This document shows, piece after piece, positions 49,069 through 62,698 of a stretch of 64,000 nucleotides of DNA; the stretch's first letter is position 1; each line of letters starts with the position of its first letter. The stretch lies in NCBI GenBank assembly GCA_024803745.1, contig JANJXV010000192.1:62001-126000 (forward strand). Direction: 5' to 3'. The notes below the pieces were generated by a model. That model had not been told where the DNA came from, made no database searches, and saw only the letters and a program-made list of their open reading frames with translations. Made by a program: the position numbers and the translations under genes. This DNA comes from Megascapheus bottae (lineage: Eukaryota; Chordata; Mammalia; Rodentia; Geomyidae).

Positions 49069-51794
49069 GGGATATTTTATCCTTCCTCGTTCAACTTCAG
49101 TGTACCAGCTTTTATTTCGTCGTGGTCTCTGAGCAGGTACAAGGGAGAGTGTACTTCGACCGAGTTTGCTCTATCTCCTAGAGTTGTTCTAGTGAACGTG
49201 CTCATTTCTTGTACCACAAGCAAGTTCAATGTTTTAGTTCTTGGACGTTTTCATCCAGTGTAATGCTTACTGGATTTTGCCATTCAAATTTCTACGGCAT
49301 TGCTCTTTCTGCTAGGCGGGGTATTATATGCTTCCTCGTTCAACTTCAGTGTACCAGCTTTTATTTCGTTGTTGTCTCTGAGCAGGTACAAGGGAGACTG
49401 TACTTCCACCGAGTTTGCTCTATCTCCTAGAGTTGTTCTTGTGAACGTGCTCATTTCTTTGACCACAAGCAACTTCAAGGTATCTCGTGTTACTTCTTTG
49501 AGGATTTCATCCAGTGTAATTGGTACTGGATTTTGCCGTTGAACTTCCTACCGAATTGTTCGATCTGCTAAGATCGTTTTTGTCTGAGCGGGGTATTTTA
49601 TTTTTTCCCCTGTACCTTCAGTGTATCTGCTTTTATTTCAGCGTGGTGCTTCATGTCGTACAACGGAGACGGAGGTACCATTGACATTGCTTTAACTTCT
49701 TGGAAGATTTCATCGTAGGTAATGGATACTGTATTTTGCTGTTGAATCTCCTACGGCATTACTCTTTCTGCTGAGGACCCTCTTGTCTAATCGGGTTATT
49801 TTATTCTTCCTCGTTCAACTTCAGTGTACCTGCTTTTATTTCTGCGTGGTGCTTCGTCATGTACAACGGAGACTGAACTACCATTGACCATTGTTGTATC
49901 TAGTATCATTTGTTCGGTGTAAACCTGGGCATTTCTGCTTCCCCAAGTAACTTCAATGTATCTCCTTTCACTTCCTGGAGGTTTTCATAGAGTGTCATGG
50001 ATTTTACTGTTGCAGTCCCTACTGCATTGCTCTTTCTACTAACAACCTTCTTGTCTAAGTTGGGTATTTTATTCTTCGTCTTTCAACTTCAGTGTACCAG
50101 CTTTTATTTCGTCGTGGTCCCTGAGCAGGTACAAGGGAGAGTGTGCTTCCACCGAGATTGCTCTATCTCCTAGAGTTGTTCTTGTGAACGTGGTCATTTC
50201 TTTGAACACCAGCAACTTCAATGTATCTCGTTACTTCGAGGATTTCATTCAGTGTAATTGTTACTGGATTTTGAAGTAGGGCTTCCTACGGAATTGTTCG
50301 ATCTGCTAAGATCGTTTTTGTCTAAGCGGGGTATTATATTTCCACTCCCTGCACCTTCAGTATATCTGCTTCAGTGTACTTTGTTTTATATCTGCCTGGT
50401 CTGTGGGCAAGTACAATGGGGACCCTACTGCCACCGACCATGCTCTATCTGCTAGGAGTTGTTCGGTTAGCGTGGTCGTTCATTGTCCCCTAAGCAGCTT
50501 CAAGGTGTCTGCTTTAACTTCTTGGAAGATTTCATCCTGGGTAATGGATACTGTATTTTGCCGTTGCACCTCCTATGGCATTGCTCTTTCTGCTGAGGAA
50601 CCTCTCCCTGAACCTTCAGTATATCTTCTTCAGTGTACTTTGTTTTATATCGGCCAGGTCTGTGAGCAAGTACAATGGGGACCATACTGCCACCGACAAT
50701 GCTCTATCTGCTAGGAGTTGTCCGTTTAACGTGGTCGTTCATTGTCCCCTAAGAAACTTCAAGGTGTCTGCTTTTACCTCTTGGAAGATTTCATCGTGGG
50801 TAACGGATACTGTATTTTTCCTAGGGTTAGGTTTAGGGTTAGGGTTACTGTTAGGGATAGGTTTAGGGTTAGGGTTAGGGTTAGGGTAATTAGTGTTAGG
50901 GTAAGGGTAAGGTTTAAGGTTAGGGTTAGGGTTACGGTTTGCTCTTTCTGCTGAGGAACTTCTTGTCTAATCGGGATATTTCATCCTTCCTCGTTCAACT
51001 TTAGTGTACCTACTTTTATTTCTGCGTGGTGCTTCATCGACTACAACCGAGACAGTACTACCACTCATATAGCTCTATCTGCTAAGAGGTGTTCTGTGTA
51101 TGCGTCGTCATTTCTTGTACCACAAGCAACTTCAATGTATATGGTGTTAGTTCTTGGACGTTTTCATCCAGTGTAATGCTTACTGGATTTTGCCATTCAA
51201 ATTTCTACGGCATTGCTCTTTCTGCTAAGCGGGGTATTAATTATATGCTTCCTCGTTTAAATTCAGTGTGCCAACTTTTATTTCGTCGTGGTCTCTGCGC
51301 AGGTACAAGGGAGACTGTACTTCCACCGAGTTTGCTCTATCTCCTAGAGTTGTTCTTGTGAACGTGCTCATTTCTTTGACCACCAGCAACTTCAAGGTAT
51401 CTCGTGTTACTTCTTTGAGGATTTCATCCAGTGTAATTGGTACTGGATTTTGCCGTTGAGCTTGCTACGGAATTGTTCGATCTGCTAAGATCGTTTTTGT
51501 CTAAGCGGGGTATTATATTTTCCCCCACGGCATCTTCAGTTGTATCTGCTTCAGTGTACTTTGTTTTATATCTGCCTGGTCTGTGAGCAAGTACAATGGG
51601 GACCCTACTGCCACCGACAATGCTCTATCTGCTAGGAGTTGTTCGGTTAGCGTGGTCGTTCATTGTCCCCTAAGCAACTTCAAGGTGTCTGCTTTAACTT
51701 CTTGGAAGATTTCATCCTGGGTAATGGATACTGTATTTTGCCGTTGCACCTCTTACGGCCTTGCTCTTTCTGCTGAGGACCCTATTATCTAATC
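49069..51794 (+). repeat. HOR unit 19
   Basis: 2726 bp. Markers: a=G..G, b=CC, c=G, d=C, e=C. Island at 50822-50937. Private base: G at 51270 (CAGTGTGCC in M9), which happens to create an ATG-equivalent GTG and a short spurious frame. Confidence 0.95.
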
Positions 51795-54520
51795 GGGATA
51801 TTTTATCCTTCCTCGTTCAACTTCAGTGTACCAGCTTTTATTTCGTCGTGGTCTCTGAGCAGGTACAAGGGAGAGTGTACTTCGACCGAGTTTGCTCTAT
51901 CTCCTAGAGTTGTTCTAGTGAACGTGCTCATTTCTTGTACCACAAGCAAGTTCAATGTTTTAGTTCTTGGACGTTTTCATCCAGTGTAATGCTTACTGGA
52001 TTTTGCCATTCAAATTTCTACGGCATTGCTCTTTCTGCTAGGCGGGGTATTATATGCTTCCTCGTTCAACTTCAGTGTACCAGCTTTTATTTCGTTGTTG
52101 TCTCTGAGCAGGTACAAGGGAGACTGTACTTCCACCGAGTTTGCTCTATCTCCTAGAGTTGTTCTTGTGAACGTGCTCATTTCTTTGACCACAAGCAACT
52201 TCAAGGTATCTCGTGTTACTTCTTTGAGGATTTCATCCAGTGTAATTGGTACTGGATTTTGCCGTTGAACTTCCTACCGAATTGTTCGATCTGCTAAGAT
52301 CGTTTTTGTCTGAGCGGGGTATTTTATTTTTTCCCCTGTACCTTCAGTGTATCTGCTTTTATTTCAGCGTGGTGCTTCATGTCGTACAACGGAGACGGAG
52401 GTACCATTGACATTGCTTTAACTTCTTGGAAGATTTCATCGTAGGTAATGGATACTGTATTTTGCTGTTGAATCTCCTACGGCATTACTCTTTCTGCTGA
52501 GGACCCTCTTGTCTAATCGGGTTATTTTATTCTTCCTCGTTCAACTTCAGTGTACCTGCTTTTATTTCTGCGTGGTGCTTCGTCATGTACAACGGAGACT
52601 GAACTACCATTGACCATTGTTGTATCTAGTATCATTTGTTCGGTGTAAACCTGGGCATTTCTGCTTCCCCAAGTAACTTCAATGTATCTCCTTTCACTTC
52701 CTGGAGGTTTTCATAGAGTGTCATGGATTTTACTGTTGCAGTCCCTACTGCATTGCTCTTTCTACTAACAACCTTCTTGTCTAAGTTGGGTATTTTATTC
52801 TTCGTCTTTCAACTTCAGTGTACCAGCTTTTATTTCGTCGTGGTCCCTGAGCAGGTACAAGGGAGAGTGTGCTTCCACCGAGATTGCTCTATCTCCTAGA
52901 GTTGTTCTTGTGAACGTGGTCATTTCTTTGAACACCAGCAACTTCAATGTATCTCGTTACTTCGAGGATTTCATTCAGTGTAATTGTTACTGGATTTTGA
53001 AGTAGGGCTTCCTACGGAATTGTTCGATCTGCTAAGATCGTTTTTGTCTAAGCGGGGTATTATATTTCCACTCCCTGCACCTTCAGTATATCTGCTTCAG
53101 TGTACTTTGTTTTATATCTGCCTGGTCTGTGGGCAAGTACAATGGGGACCCTACTGCCACCGACCATGCTCTATCTGCTAGGAGTTGTTCGGTTAGCGTG
53201 GTCGTTCATTGTCCCCTAAGCAGCTTCAAGGTGTCTGCTTTAACTTCTTGGAAGATTTCATCCTGGGTAATGGATACTGTATTTTGCCGTTGCACCTCCT
53301 ATGGCATTGCTCTTTCTGCTGAGGAACCTCTCCCTGAACCTTCAGTATATCTTCTTCAGTGTACTTTGTTTTATATCTGCCAGGTCTGTGAGCAAGTACA
53401 ATGGGGACCATACTGCCACCGACAATGCTCTATCTGCTAGGAGTTGTCCGTTTAACGTGGTCGTTCATTGTCCCCTAAGAAACTTCAAGGTGTCTGCTTT
53501 TACCTCTTGGAAGATTTCATCGTGGGTAATGGATACTGTATTTTTCCTAGGGTTAGGTTTAGGGTTAGGGTTACTGTTAGGGATAGGTTTAGGGTTAGGG
53601 TTAGGGTTAGGGTAATTAGTGTTAGGGTAAGGGTAAGGTTTAAGGTTAGGGTTAGGGTTACGGTTTGCTCTTTCTGCTGAGGAACTTCTTGTCTAATCGG
53701 GATATTTCATCCTTCCTCGTTCAACTTTAGTGTACCTACTTTTATTTCTGCGTGGTGCTTCATCGACTACAACCGAGACAGTACTACCACTCATATAGCT
53801 CTATCTGCTAAGAGGTGTTCTGTGTATGCGTCGTCATTTCTTGTACCACAAGCAACTTCAATGTATATGGTGTTAGTTCTTGGACGTTTTCATCCAGTGT
53901 AATGCTTACTGGATTTTGCCATTCAAATTTCTACGGCATTGCTCTTTCTGCTAAGCGGGGTATTAATTATATGCTTCCTCGTTTAAATTCAGTGTACCAA
54001 CTTTTATTTCGTCGTGGTCTCTGCTCAGGTACAAGGGAGACTGTACTTCCACCGAGTTTGCTCTATCTCCTAGAGTTGTTCTTGTGAACGTGCTCATTTC
54101 TTTGACCACCAGCAACTTCAAGGTATCTCGTGTTACTTCTTTGAGGATTTCATCCAGTGTAATTGGTACTGGATTTTGCCGTTGAGCTTGCTACGGAATT
54201 GTTCGATCTGCTAAGATCGTTTTTGTCTAAGCGGGGTATTATATTTTCCCCCACGGCATCTTCAGTTGTATCTGCTTCAGTGTACTTTGTTTTATATCTG
54301 CCTGGTCTGTGAGCAAGTACAATGGGGACCCTACTGCCACCGACAATGCTCTATCTGCTAGGAGTTGTTCGGTTAGCGTGGTCGTTCATTGTCCCCTAAG
54401 CAACTTCAAGGTGTCTGCTTTAACTTCTTGGAAGATTTCATCCTGGGTAATGGATACTGTATTTTGCCGTTGCACCTCTTACGGCCTTGCTCTTTCTGCT
54501 GAGGACCCTATTATCTAATC
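51795..54520 (+). repeat. HOR unit 20
   Basis: 2726 bp. Markers: a=G..G, b=CC, c=T, d=T, e=C. Island at 53548-53663. Private base: T at 54025 (CTGCTCAGG in M9). Confidence 0.95.
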
Positions 54521-57246
54521 GGGATATTTTATCCTTCCTCGTTCAACTTCAGTGTACCAGCTTTTATTTCGTCGTGGTCTCTGAGCAGGTACAAGGGAGA
54601 GTGTACTTCGACCGAGTTTGCTCTATCTCCTAGAGTTGTTCTAGTGAACGTGCTCATTTCTTGTACCACAAGCAAGTTCAATGTTTTAGTTCTTGGACGT
54701 TTTCATCCAGTGTAATGCTTACTGGATTTTGCCATTCAAATTTCTACGGCATTGCTCTTTCTGCTAGGCGGGGTATTATATGCTTCCTCGTTCAACTTCA
54801 GTGTACCAGCTTTTATTTCGTTGTTGTCTCTGAGCAGGTACAAGGGAGACTGTACTTCCACCGAGTTTGCTCTATCTCCTAGAGTTGTTCTTGTGAACGT
54901 GCTCATTTCTTTGACCACAAGCAACTTCAAGGTATCTCGTGTTACTTCTTTGAGGATTTCATCCAGTGTAATTGGTACTGGATTTTGCCGTTGAACTTCC
55001 TACCGAATTGTTCGATCTGCTAAGATCGTTTTTGTCTGAGCGGGGTATTTTATTTTTTCCCCTGTACCTTCAGTGTATCTGCTTTTATTTCAGCGTGGTG
55101 CTTCATCTCGTACAACGGAGACGGAGCTACCATTGACATTGCTTTAACTTCTTGGAAGATTTCATCGTAGGTAATGGATACTGTATTTTGCTGTTGAATC
55201 TCCTACGGCATTACTCTTTCTGCTGAGGACCCTCTTGTCTAATCGGGTTATTTTATTCTTCCTCGTTCAACTTCAGTGTACCTGCTTTTATTTCTGCGTG
55301 GTGCTTCGTCATGTACAACGGAGACTGAACTACCATTGACCATTGTTGTATCTAGTATCATTTGTTCGGTGTAAACCTGGGCATTTCTGCTTCCCCAAGT
55401 AACTTCAATGTATCTCCTTTCACTTCCTGGAGGTTTTCATAGAGTGTCATGGATTTTACTGTTGCAGTCCCTACTGCATTGCTCTTTCTACTAACAACCT
55501 TCTTGTCTAAGTTGGGTATTTTATTCTTCGTCTTTCAACTTCAGTGTACCAGCTTTTATTTCGTCGTGGTCCCTGAGCAGGTACAAGGGAGAGTGTGCTT
55601 CCACCGAGATTGCTCTATCTCCTAGAGTTGTTCTTGTGAACGTGGTCATTTCTTTGAACACCAGCAACTTCAATGTATCTCGTTACTTCGAGGATTTCAT
55701 TCAGTGTAATTGTTACTGGATTTTGAAGTAGGGCTTCCTACGGAATTGTTCGATCTGCTAAGATCGTTTTTGTCTAAGCGGGGTATTATATTTCCACTCC
55801 CTGCACCTTCAGTATATCTGCTTCAGTGTACTTTGTTTTATATCTGCCTGGTCTGTGGGCAAGTACAATGGGGACCCTACTGCCACCGACCATGCTCTAT
55901 CTGCTAGGAGTTGTTCGGTTAGCGTGGTCGTTCATTGTCCCCTAAGCAGCTTCAAGGTGTCTGCTTTAACTTCTTGGAAGATTTCATCCTGGGTAATGGA
56001 TACTGTATTTTGCCGTTGCACCTCCTATGGCATTGCTCTTTCTGCTGAGGAACCTCTCCCTGAACCTTCAGTATATCTTCTTCAGTGTACTTTGTTTTAT
56101 ATCGGCCAGGTCTGTGAGCAAGTACAATGGGGACCATACTGCCACCGACAATGCTCTATCTGCTAGGAGTTGTCCGTTTAACGTGGTCGTTCATTGTCCC
56201 CTAAGAAACTTCAAGGTGTCTGCTTTTACCTCTTGGAAGATTTCATCGTGGGTAATGGATACTGTATTTTTCCTAGGGTTAGGTTTAGGGTTAGGGTTAC
56301 TGTTAGGGATAGGTTTAGGGTTAGGGTTAGGGTTAGGGTAATTAGTGTTAGGGTAAGGGTAAGGTTTAAGGTTAGGGTTAGGGTTACGGTTTGCTCTTTC
56401 TGCTGAGGAACTTCTTGTCTAATCGGGATATTTCATCCTTCCTCGTTCAACTTTAGTGTACCTACTTTTATTTCTGCGTGGTGCTTCATCGACTACAACC
56501 GAGACAGTACTACCACTCATATAGCTCTATCTGCTAAGAGGTGTTCTGTGTATGCGTCGTCATTTCTTGTACCACAAGCAACTTCAATGTATATGGTGTT
56601 AGTTCTTGGACGTTTTCATCCAGTGTAATGCTTACTGGATTTTGCCATTCAAATTTCTACGGCATTGCTCTTTCTGCTAAGCGGGGTATTAATTATATGC
56701 TTCCTCGTTTAAATTCAGTGTACCAACTTTTATTTCGTCGTGGTCTCTGCGCAGGTACAAGGGAGACTGTACTTCCACCGAGTTTGCTCTATCTCCTAGA
56801 GTTGTTCTTGTGAACGTGCTCATTTCTTTGACCACCAGCAACTTCAAGGTATCTCGTGTTACTTCTTTGAGGATTTCATCCAGTGTAATTGGTACTGGAT
56901 TTTGCCGTTGAGCTTGCTACGGAATTGTTCGATCTGCTAAGATCGTTTTTGTCTAAGCGGGGTATTATATTTTCCCCCACGGCATCTTCAGTTGTATCTG
57001 CTTCAGTGTACTTTGTTTTATATCTGCCTGGTCTGTGAGCAAGTACAATGGGGACCCTACTGCCACCGACAATGCTCTATCTGCTAGGAGTTGTTCGGTT
57101 AGCGTGGTCGTTCATTGTCCCCTAAGCAACTTCAAGGTGTCTGCTTTAACTTCTTGGAAGATTTCATCCTGGGTAATGGATACTGTATTTTGCCGTTGCA
57201 CCTCTTACGGCCTTGCTCTTTCTGCTGAGGACCCTATTATCTAATC
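54521..57246 (+). repeat. HOR unit 21
   Basis: 2726 bp. Markers: a=C..C, b=CC, c=G, d=T, e=C. Island at 56274-56389. Last C..C unit in the window. Confidence 0.95.
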
Positions 57247-59972
57247 GGGATATTTTATCCTTCCTCGTTCAACTTCAGTGTACCAGCTTTTATTTCGTCG
57301 TGGTCTCTGAGCAGGTACAAGGGAGAGTGTACTTCGACCGAGTTTGCTCTATCTCCTAGAGTTGTTCTAGTGAACGTGCTCATTTCTTGTACCACAAGCA
57401 AGTTCAATGTTTTAGTTCTTGGACGTTTTCATCCAGTGTAATGCTTACTGGATTTTGCCATTCAAATTTCTACGGCATTGCTCTTTCTGCTAGGCGGGGT
57501 ATTATATGCTTCCTCGTTCAACTTCAGTGTACCAGCTTTTATTTCGTTGTTGTCTCTGAGCAGGTACAAGGGAGACTGTACTTCCACCGAGTTTGCTCTA
57601 TCTCCTAGAGTTGTTCTTGTGAACGTGCTCATTTCTTTGACCACAAGCAACTTCAAGGTATCTCGTGTTACTTCTTTGAGGATTTCATCCAGTGTAATTG
57701 GTACTGGATTTTGCCGTTGAACTTCCTACCGAATTGTTCGATCTGCTAAGATCGTTTTTGTCTGAGCGGGGTATTTTATTTTTTCCCCTGTACCTTCAGT
57801 GTATCTGCTTTTATTTCAGCGTGGTGCTTCATGTCGTACAACGGAGACGGAGGTACCATTGACATTGCTTTAACTTCTTGGAAGATTTCATCGTAGGTAA
57901 TGGATACTGTATTTTGCTGTTGAATCTCCTACGGCATTACTCTTTCTGCTGAGGACCCTCTTGTCTAATCGGGTTATTTTATTCTTCCTCGTTCAACTTC
58001 AGTGTACCTGCTTTTATTTCTGCGTGGTGCTTCGTCATGTACAACGGAGACTGAACTACCATTGACCATTGTTGTATCTAGTATCATTTGTTCGGTGTAA
58101 ACCTGGGCATTTCTGCTTCCCCAAGTAACTTCAATGTATCTCCTTTCACTTCCTGGAGGTTTTCATAGAGTGTCATGGATTTTACTGTTGCAGTCCCTAC
58201 TGCATTGCTCTTTCTACTAACAACCTTCTTGTCTAAGTTGGGTATTTTATTCTTCGTCTTTCAACTTCAGTGTACCAGCTTTTATTTCGTCGTGGTCCCT
58301 GAGCAGGTACAAGGGAGAGTGTGCTTCCACCGAGATTGCTCTATCTCCTAGAGTTGTTCTTGTGAACGTGGTCATTTCTTTGAACACCAGCAACTTCAAT
58401 GTATCTCGTTACTTCGAGGATTTCATTCAGTGTAATTGTTACTGGATTTTGAAGTAGGGCTTCCTACGGAATTGTTCGATCTGCTAAGATCGTTTTTGTC
58501 TAAGCGGGGTATTATATTTCCACTCCCTGCACCTTCAGTATATCTGCTTCAGTGTACTTTGTTTTATATCTGCCTGGTCTGTGGGCAAGTACAATGGGGA
58601 CCCTACTGCCACCGACCATGCTCTATCTGCTAGGAGTTGTTCGGTTAGCGTGGTCGTTCATTGTCCCCTAAGCAGCTTCAAGGTGTCTGCTTTAACTTCT
58701 TGGAAGATTTCATCCTGGGTAATGGATACTGTATTTTGCCGTTGCACCTCCTATGGCATTGCTCTTTCTGCTGAGGAACCTCTCCCTGAACCTTCAGTAT
58801 ATCTTCTTCAGTGTACTTTGTTTTATATCTGCCAGGTCTGTGAGCAAGTACAATGGGGACCATACTGCCACCGACAATGCTCTATCTGCTAGGAGTTGTC
58901 CGTTTAACGTGGTCGTTCATTGTCCCCTAAGAAACTTCAAGGTGTCTGCTTTTACCTCTTGGAAGATTTCATCGTGGGTAATGGATACTGTATTTTTCCT
59001 AGGGTTAGGTTTAGGGTTAGGGTTACTGTTAGGGATAGGTTTAGGGTTAGGGTTAGGGTTAGGGTAATTAGTGTTAGGGTAAGGGTAAGGTTTAAGGTTA
59101 GGGTTAGGGTTACGGTTTGCTCTTTCTGCTGAGGAACTTCTTGTCTAATCGGGATATTTCATCCTTCCTCGTTCAACTTTAGTGTACCTACTTTTATTTC
59201 TGCGTGGTGCTTCATCGACTACAACCGAGACAGTACTACCACTCATATAGCTCTATCTGCTAAGAGGTGTTCTGTGTATGCGTCGTCATTTCTTGTACCA
59301 CAAGCAACTTCAATGTATATGGTGTTAGTTCTTGGACGTTTTCATCCAGTGTAATGCTTACTGGATTTTGCCATTCAAATTTCTACGGCATTGCTCTTTC
59401 TGCTAAGCGGGGTATTAATTATATGCTTCCTCGTTTAAATTCAGTGTACCAACTTTTATTTCGTCGTGGTCTCTGCGCAGGTACAAGGGAGACTGTACTT
59501 CCACCGAGTTTGCTCTATCTCCTAGAGTTGTTCTTGTGAACGTGCTCATTTCTTTGACCACCAGCAACTTCAAGGTATCTCGTGTTACTTCTTTGAGGAT
59601 TTCATCCAGTGTAATTGGTACTGGATTTTGCCGTTGAGCTTGCTACGGAATTGTTCGATCTGCTAAGATCGTTTTTGTCTAAGCGGGGTATTATATTTTC
59701 CCCCACGGCATCTTCAGTTGTATCTGCTTCAGTGTACTTTGTTTTATATCTGCCTGGTCTGTGAGCAAGTACAATGGGGACCCTACTGCCACCGACAATG
59801 CTCTATCTGCTAGGAGTTGTTCGGTTAGCGTGGTCGTTCATTGTCCCCTAAGCAACTTCAAGGTGTCTGCTTTAACTTCTTGGAAGATTTCATCCTGGGT
59901 AATGGATACTGTATTTTGCCGTTGCACCTCTTACGGCCTTGCTCTTTCTGCTGAGGACCCTATTATCTAATC
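57247..59972 (+). repeat. HOR unit 22
   Basis: 2726 bp. Markers: a=G..G, b=CC, c=T, d=T, e=C. Island at 59000-59115. No private base noticed. Confidence 0.95.
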
Positions 59973-62698
59973 GGGATATTTTATCCTTCCTCGTTCAACT
60001 TCAGTGTACCAGCTTTTATTTCGTCGTGGTCTCTGAGCAGGTACAAGGGAGAGTGTACTTCGACCGAGTTTGCTCTATCTCCTAGAGTTGTTCTAGTGAA
60101 CGTGCTCATTTCTTGTACCACAAGCAAGTTCAATGTTTTAGTTCTTGGACGTTTTCATCCAGTGTAATGCTTACTGGATTTTGCCATTCAAATTTCTACG
60201 GCATTGCTCTTTCTGCTAGGCGGGGTATTATATGCTTCCTCGTTCAACTTCAGTGTACCAGCTTTTATTTCGTTGTTGTCTCTGAGCAGGTACAAGGGAG
60301 ACTGTACTTCCACCGAGTTTGCTCTATCTCCTAGAGTTGTTCTTGTGAACGTGCTCATTTCTTTGACCACAAGCAACTTCAAGGTATCTCGTGTTACTTC
60401 TTTGAGGATTTCATCCAGTGTAATTGGTACTGGATTTTGCCGTTGAACTTCCTACCGAATTGTTCGATCTGCTAAGATCGTTTTTGTCTGAGCGGGGTAT
60501 TTTATTTTTTCCCCTGTACCTTCAGTGTATCTGCTTTTATTTCAGCGTGGTGCCTCATGTCGTACAACGGAGACGGAGGTACCATTGACATTGCTTTAAC
60601 TTCTTGGAAGATTTCATCGTAGGTAATGGATACTGTATTTTGCTGTTGAATCTCCTACGGCATTACTCTTTCTGCTGAGGACCCTCTTGTCTAATCGGGT
60701 TATTTTATTCTTCCTCGTTCAACTTCAGTGTACCTGCTTTTATTTCTGCGTGGTGCTTCGTCATGTACAACGGAGACTGAACTACCATTGACCATTGTTG
60801 TATCTAGTATCATTTGTTCGGTGTAAACCTGGGCATTTCTGCTTCCCCAAGTAACTTCAATGTATCTCCTTTCACTTCCTGGAGGTTTTCATAGAGTGTC
60901 ATGGATTTTACTGTTGCAGTCCCTACTGCATTGCTCTTTCTACTAACAACCTTCTTGTCTAAGTTGGGTATTTTATTCTTCGTCTTTCAACTTCAGTGTA
61001 CCAGCTTTTATTTCGTCGTGGTCCCTGAGCAGGTACAAGGGAGAGTGTGCTTCCACCGAGATTGCTCTATCTCCTAGAGTTGTTCTTGTGAACGTGGTCA
61101 TTTCTTTGAACACCAGCAACTTCAATGTATCTCGTTACTTCGAGGATTTCATTCAGTGTAATTGTTACTGGATTTTGAAGTAGGGCTTCCTACGGAATTG
61201 TTCGATCTGCTAAGATCGTTTTTGTCTAAGCGGGGTATTATATTTCCACTCCCTGCACCTTCAGTATATCTGCTTCAGTGTACTTTGTTTTATATCTGCC
61301 TGGTCTGTGGGCAAGTACAATGGGGACCCTACTGCCACCGACCATGCTCTATCTGCTAGGAGTTGTTCGGTTAGCGTGGTCGTTCATTGTCCCCTAAGCA
61401 GCTTCAAGGTGTCTGCTTTAACTTCTTGGAAGATTTCATCCTGGGTAATGGATACTGTATTTTGCCGTTGCACCTCCTATGGCATTGCTCTTTCTGCTGA
61501 GGAACCTCTCCCTGAACCTTCAGTATATCTTCTTCAGTGTACTTTGTTTTATATCTGCCAGGTCTGTGAGCAAGTACAATGGGGACCATACTGCCACCGA
61601 CAATGCTCTATCTGCTAGGAGTTGTCCGTTTAACGTGGTCGTTCATTGTCCCCTAAGAAACTTCAAGGTGTCTGCTTTTACCTCTTGGAAGATTTCATCG
61701 TGGGTAATGGATACTGTATTTTTCCTAGGGTTAGGTTTAGGGTTAGGGTTACTGTTAGGGATAGGTTTAGGGTTAGGTTTAGGGTTAGGGTAATTAGTGT
61801 TAGGGTAAGGGTAAGGTTTAAGGTTAGGGTTAGGGTTACGGTTTGCTCTTTCTGCTGAGGAACTTCTTGTCTAATCGGGATATTTCATCCTTCCTCGTTC
61901 AACTTTAGTGTACCTACTTTTATTTCTGCGTGGTGCTTCATCGACTACAACCGAGACAGTACTACCACTCATATAGCTCTATCTGCTAAGAGGTGTTCTG
62001 TGTATGCGTCGTCATTTCTTGTACCACAAGCAACTTCAATGTATATGGTGTTAGTTCTTGGACGTTTTCATCCAGTGTAATGCTTACTGGATTTTGCCAT
62101 TCAAATTTCTACGGCATTGCTCTTTCTGCTAAGCGGGGTATTAATTATATGCTTCCTCGTTTAAATTCAGTGTACCAACTTTTATTTCGTCGTGGTCTCT
62201 GCGCAGGTACAAGGGAGACTGTACTTCCACCGAGTTTGCTCTATCTCCTAGAGTTGTTCTTGTGAACGTGCTCATTTCTTTGACCACCAGCAACTTCAAG
62301 GTATCTCGTGTTACTTCTTTGAGGATTTCATCCAGTGTAATTGGTACTGGATTTTGCCGTTGAGCTTGCTACGGAATTGTTCGATCTGCTAAGATCGTTT
62401 TTGTCTAAGCGGGGTATTATATTTTCCCCCACGGCATCTTCAGTTGTATCTGCTTCAGTGTACTTTGTTTTATATCTGCCTGGTCTGTGAGCAAGTACAA
62501 TGGGGACCCTACTGCCACCGACAATGCTCTATCTGCTAGGAGTTGTTCGGTTAGCGTGGTCGTTCATTGTCCCCTAAGCAACTTCAAGGTGTCTGCTTTA
62601 ACTTCTTGGAAGATTTCATCCTGGGTAATGGATACTGTATTTTGCCGTTGCACCTCTTACGGCCTTGCTCTTTCTGCTGAGGACCCTATTATCTAATC
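59973..62698 (+). repeat. HOR unit 23
   Basis: 2726 bp. Markers: a=G..G, b=CC, c=T, d=T, e=C. Island at 61726-61841 with a private G to T at 61778. Another private base: C at 60554 (GGTGCCTCATG). Confidence 0.95.
61726..61841 (+). repeat. Telomere-like island of unit 23 (variant)
   Basis: Matches the reference island except T at 61778, which breaks the second GGG of the perfect four-run stretch and creates an extra TTTAGGG word. Confidence 0.92.

Noticed and set aside
51268..51459. Extra 63-codon frame unique to unit 19
   Set aside because: It appears only because a private A to G at 51270 makes an alternative start codon. The rest is the same repeat.
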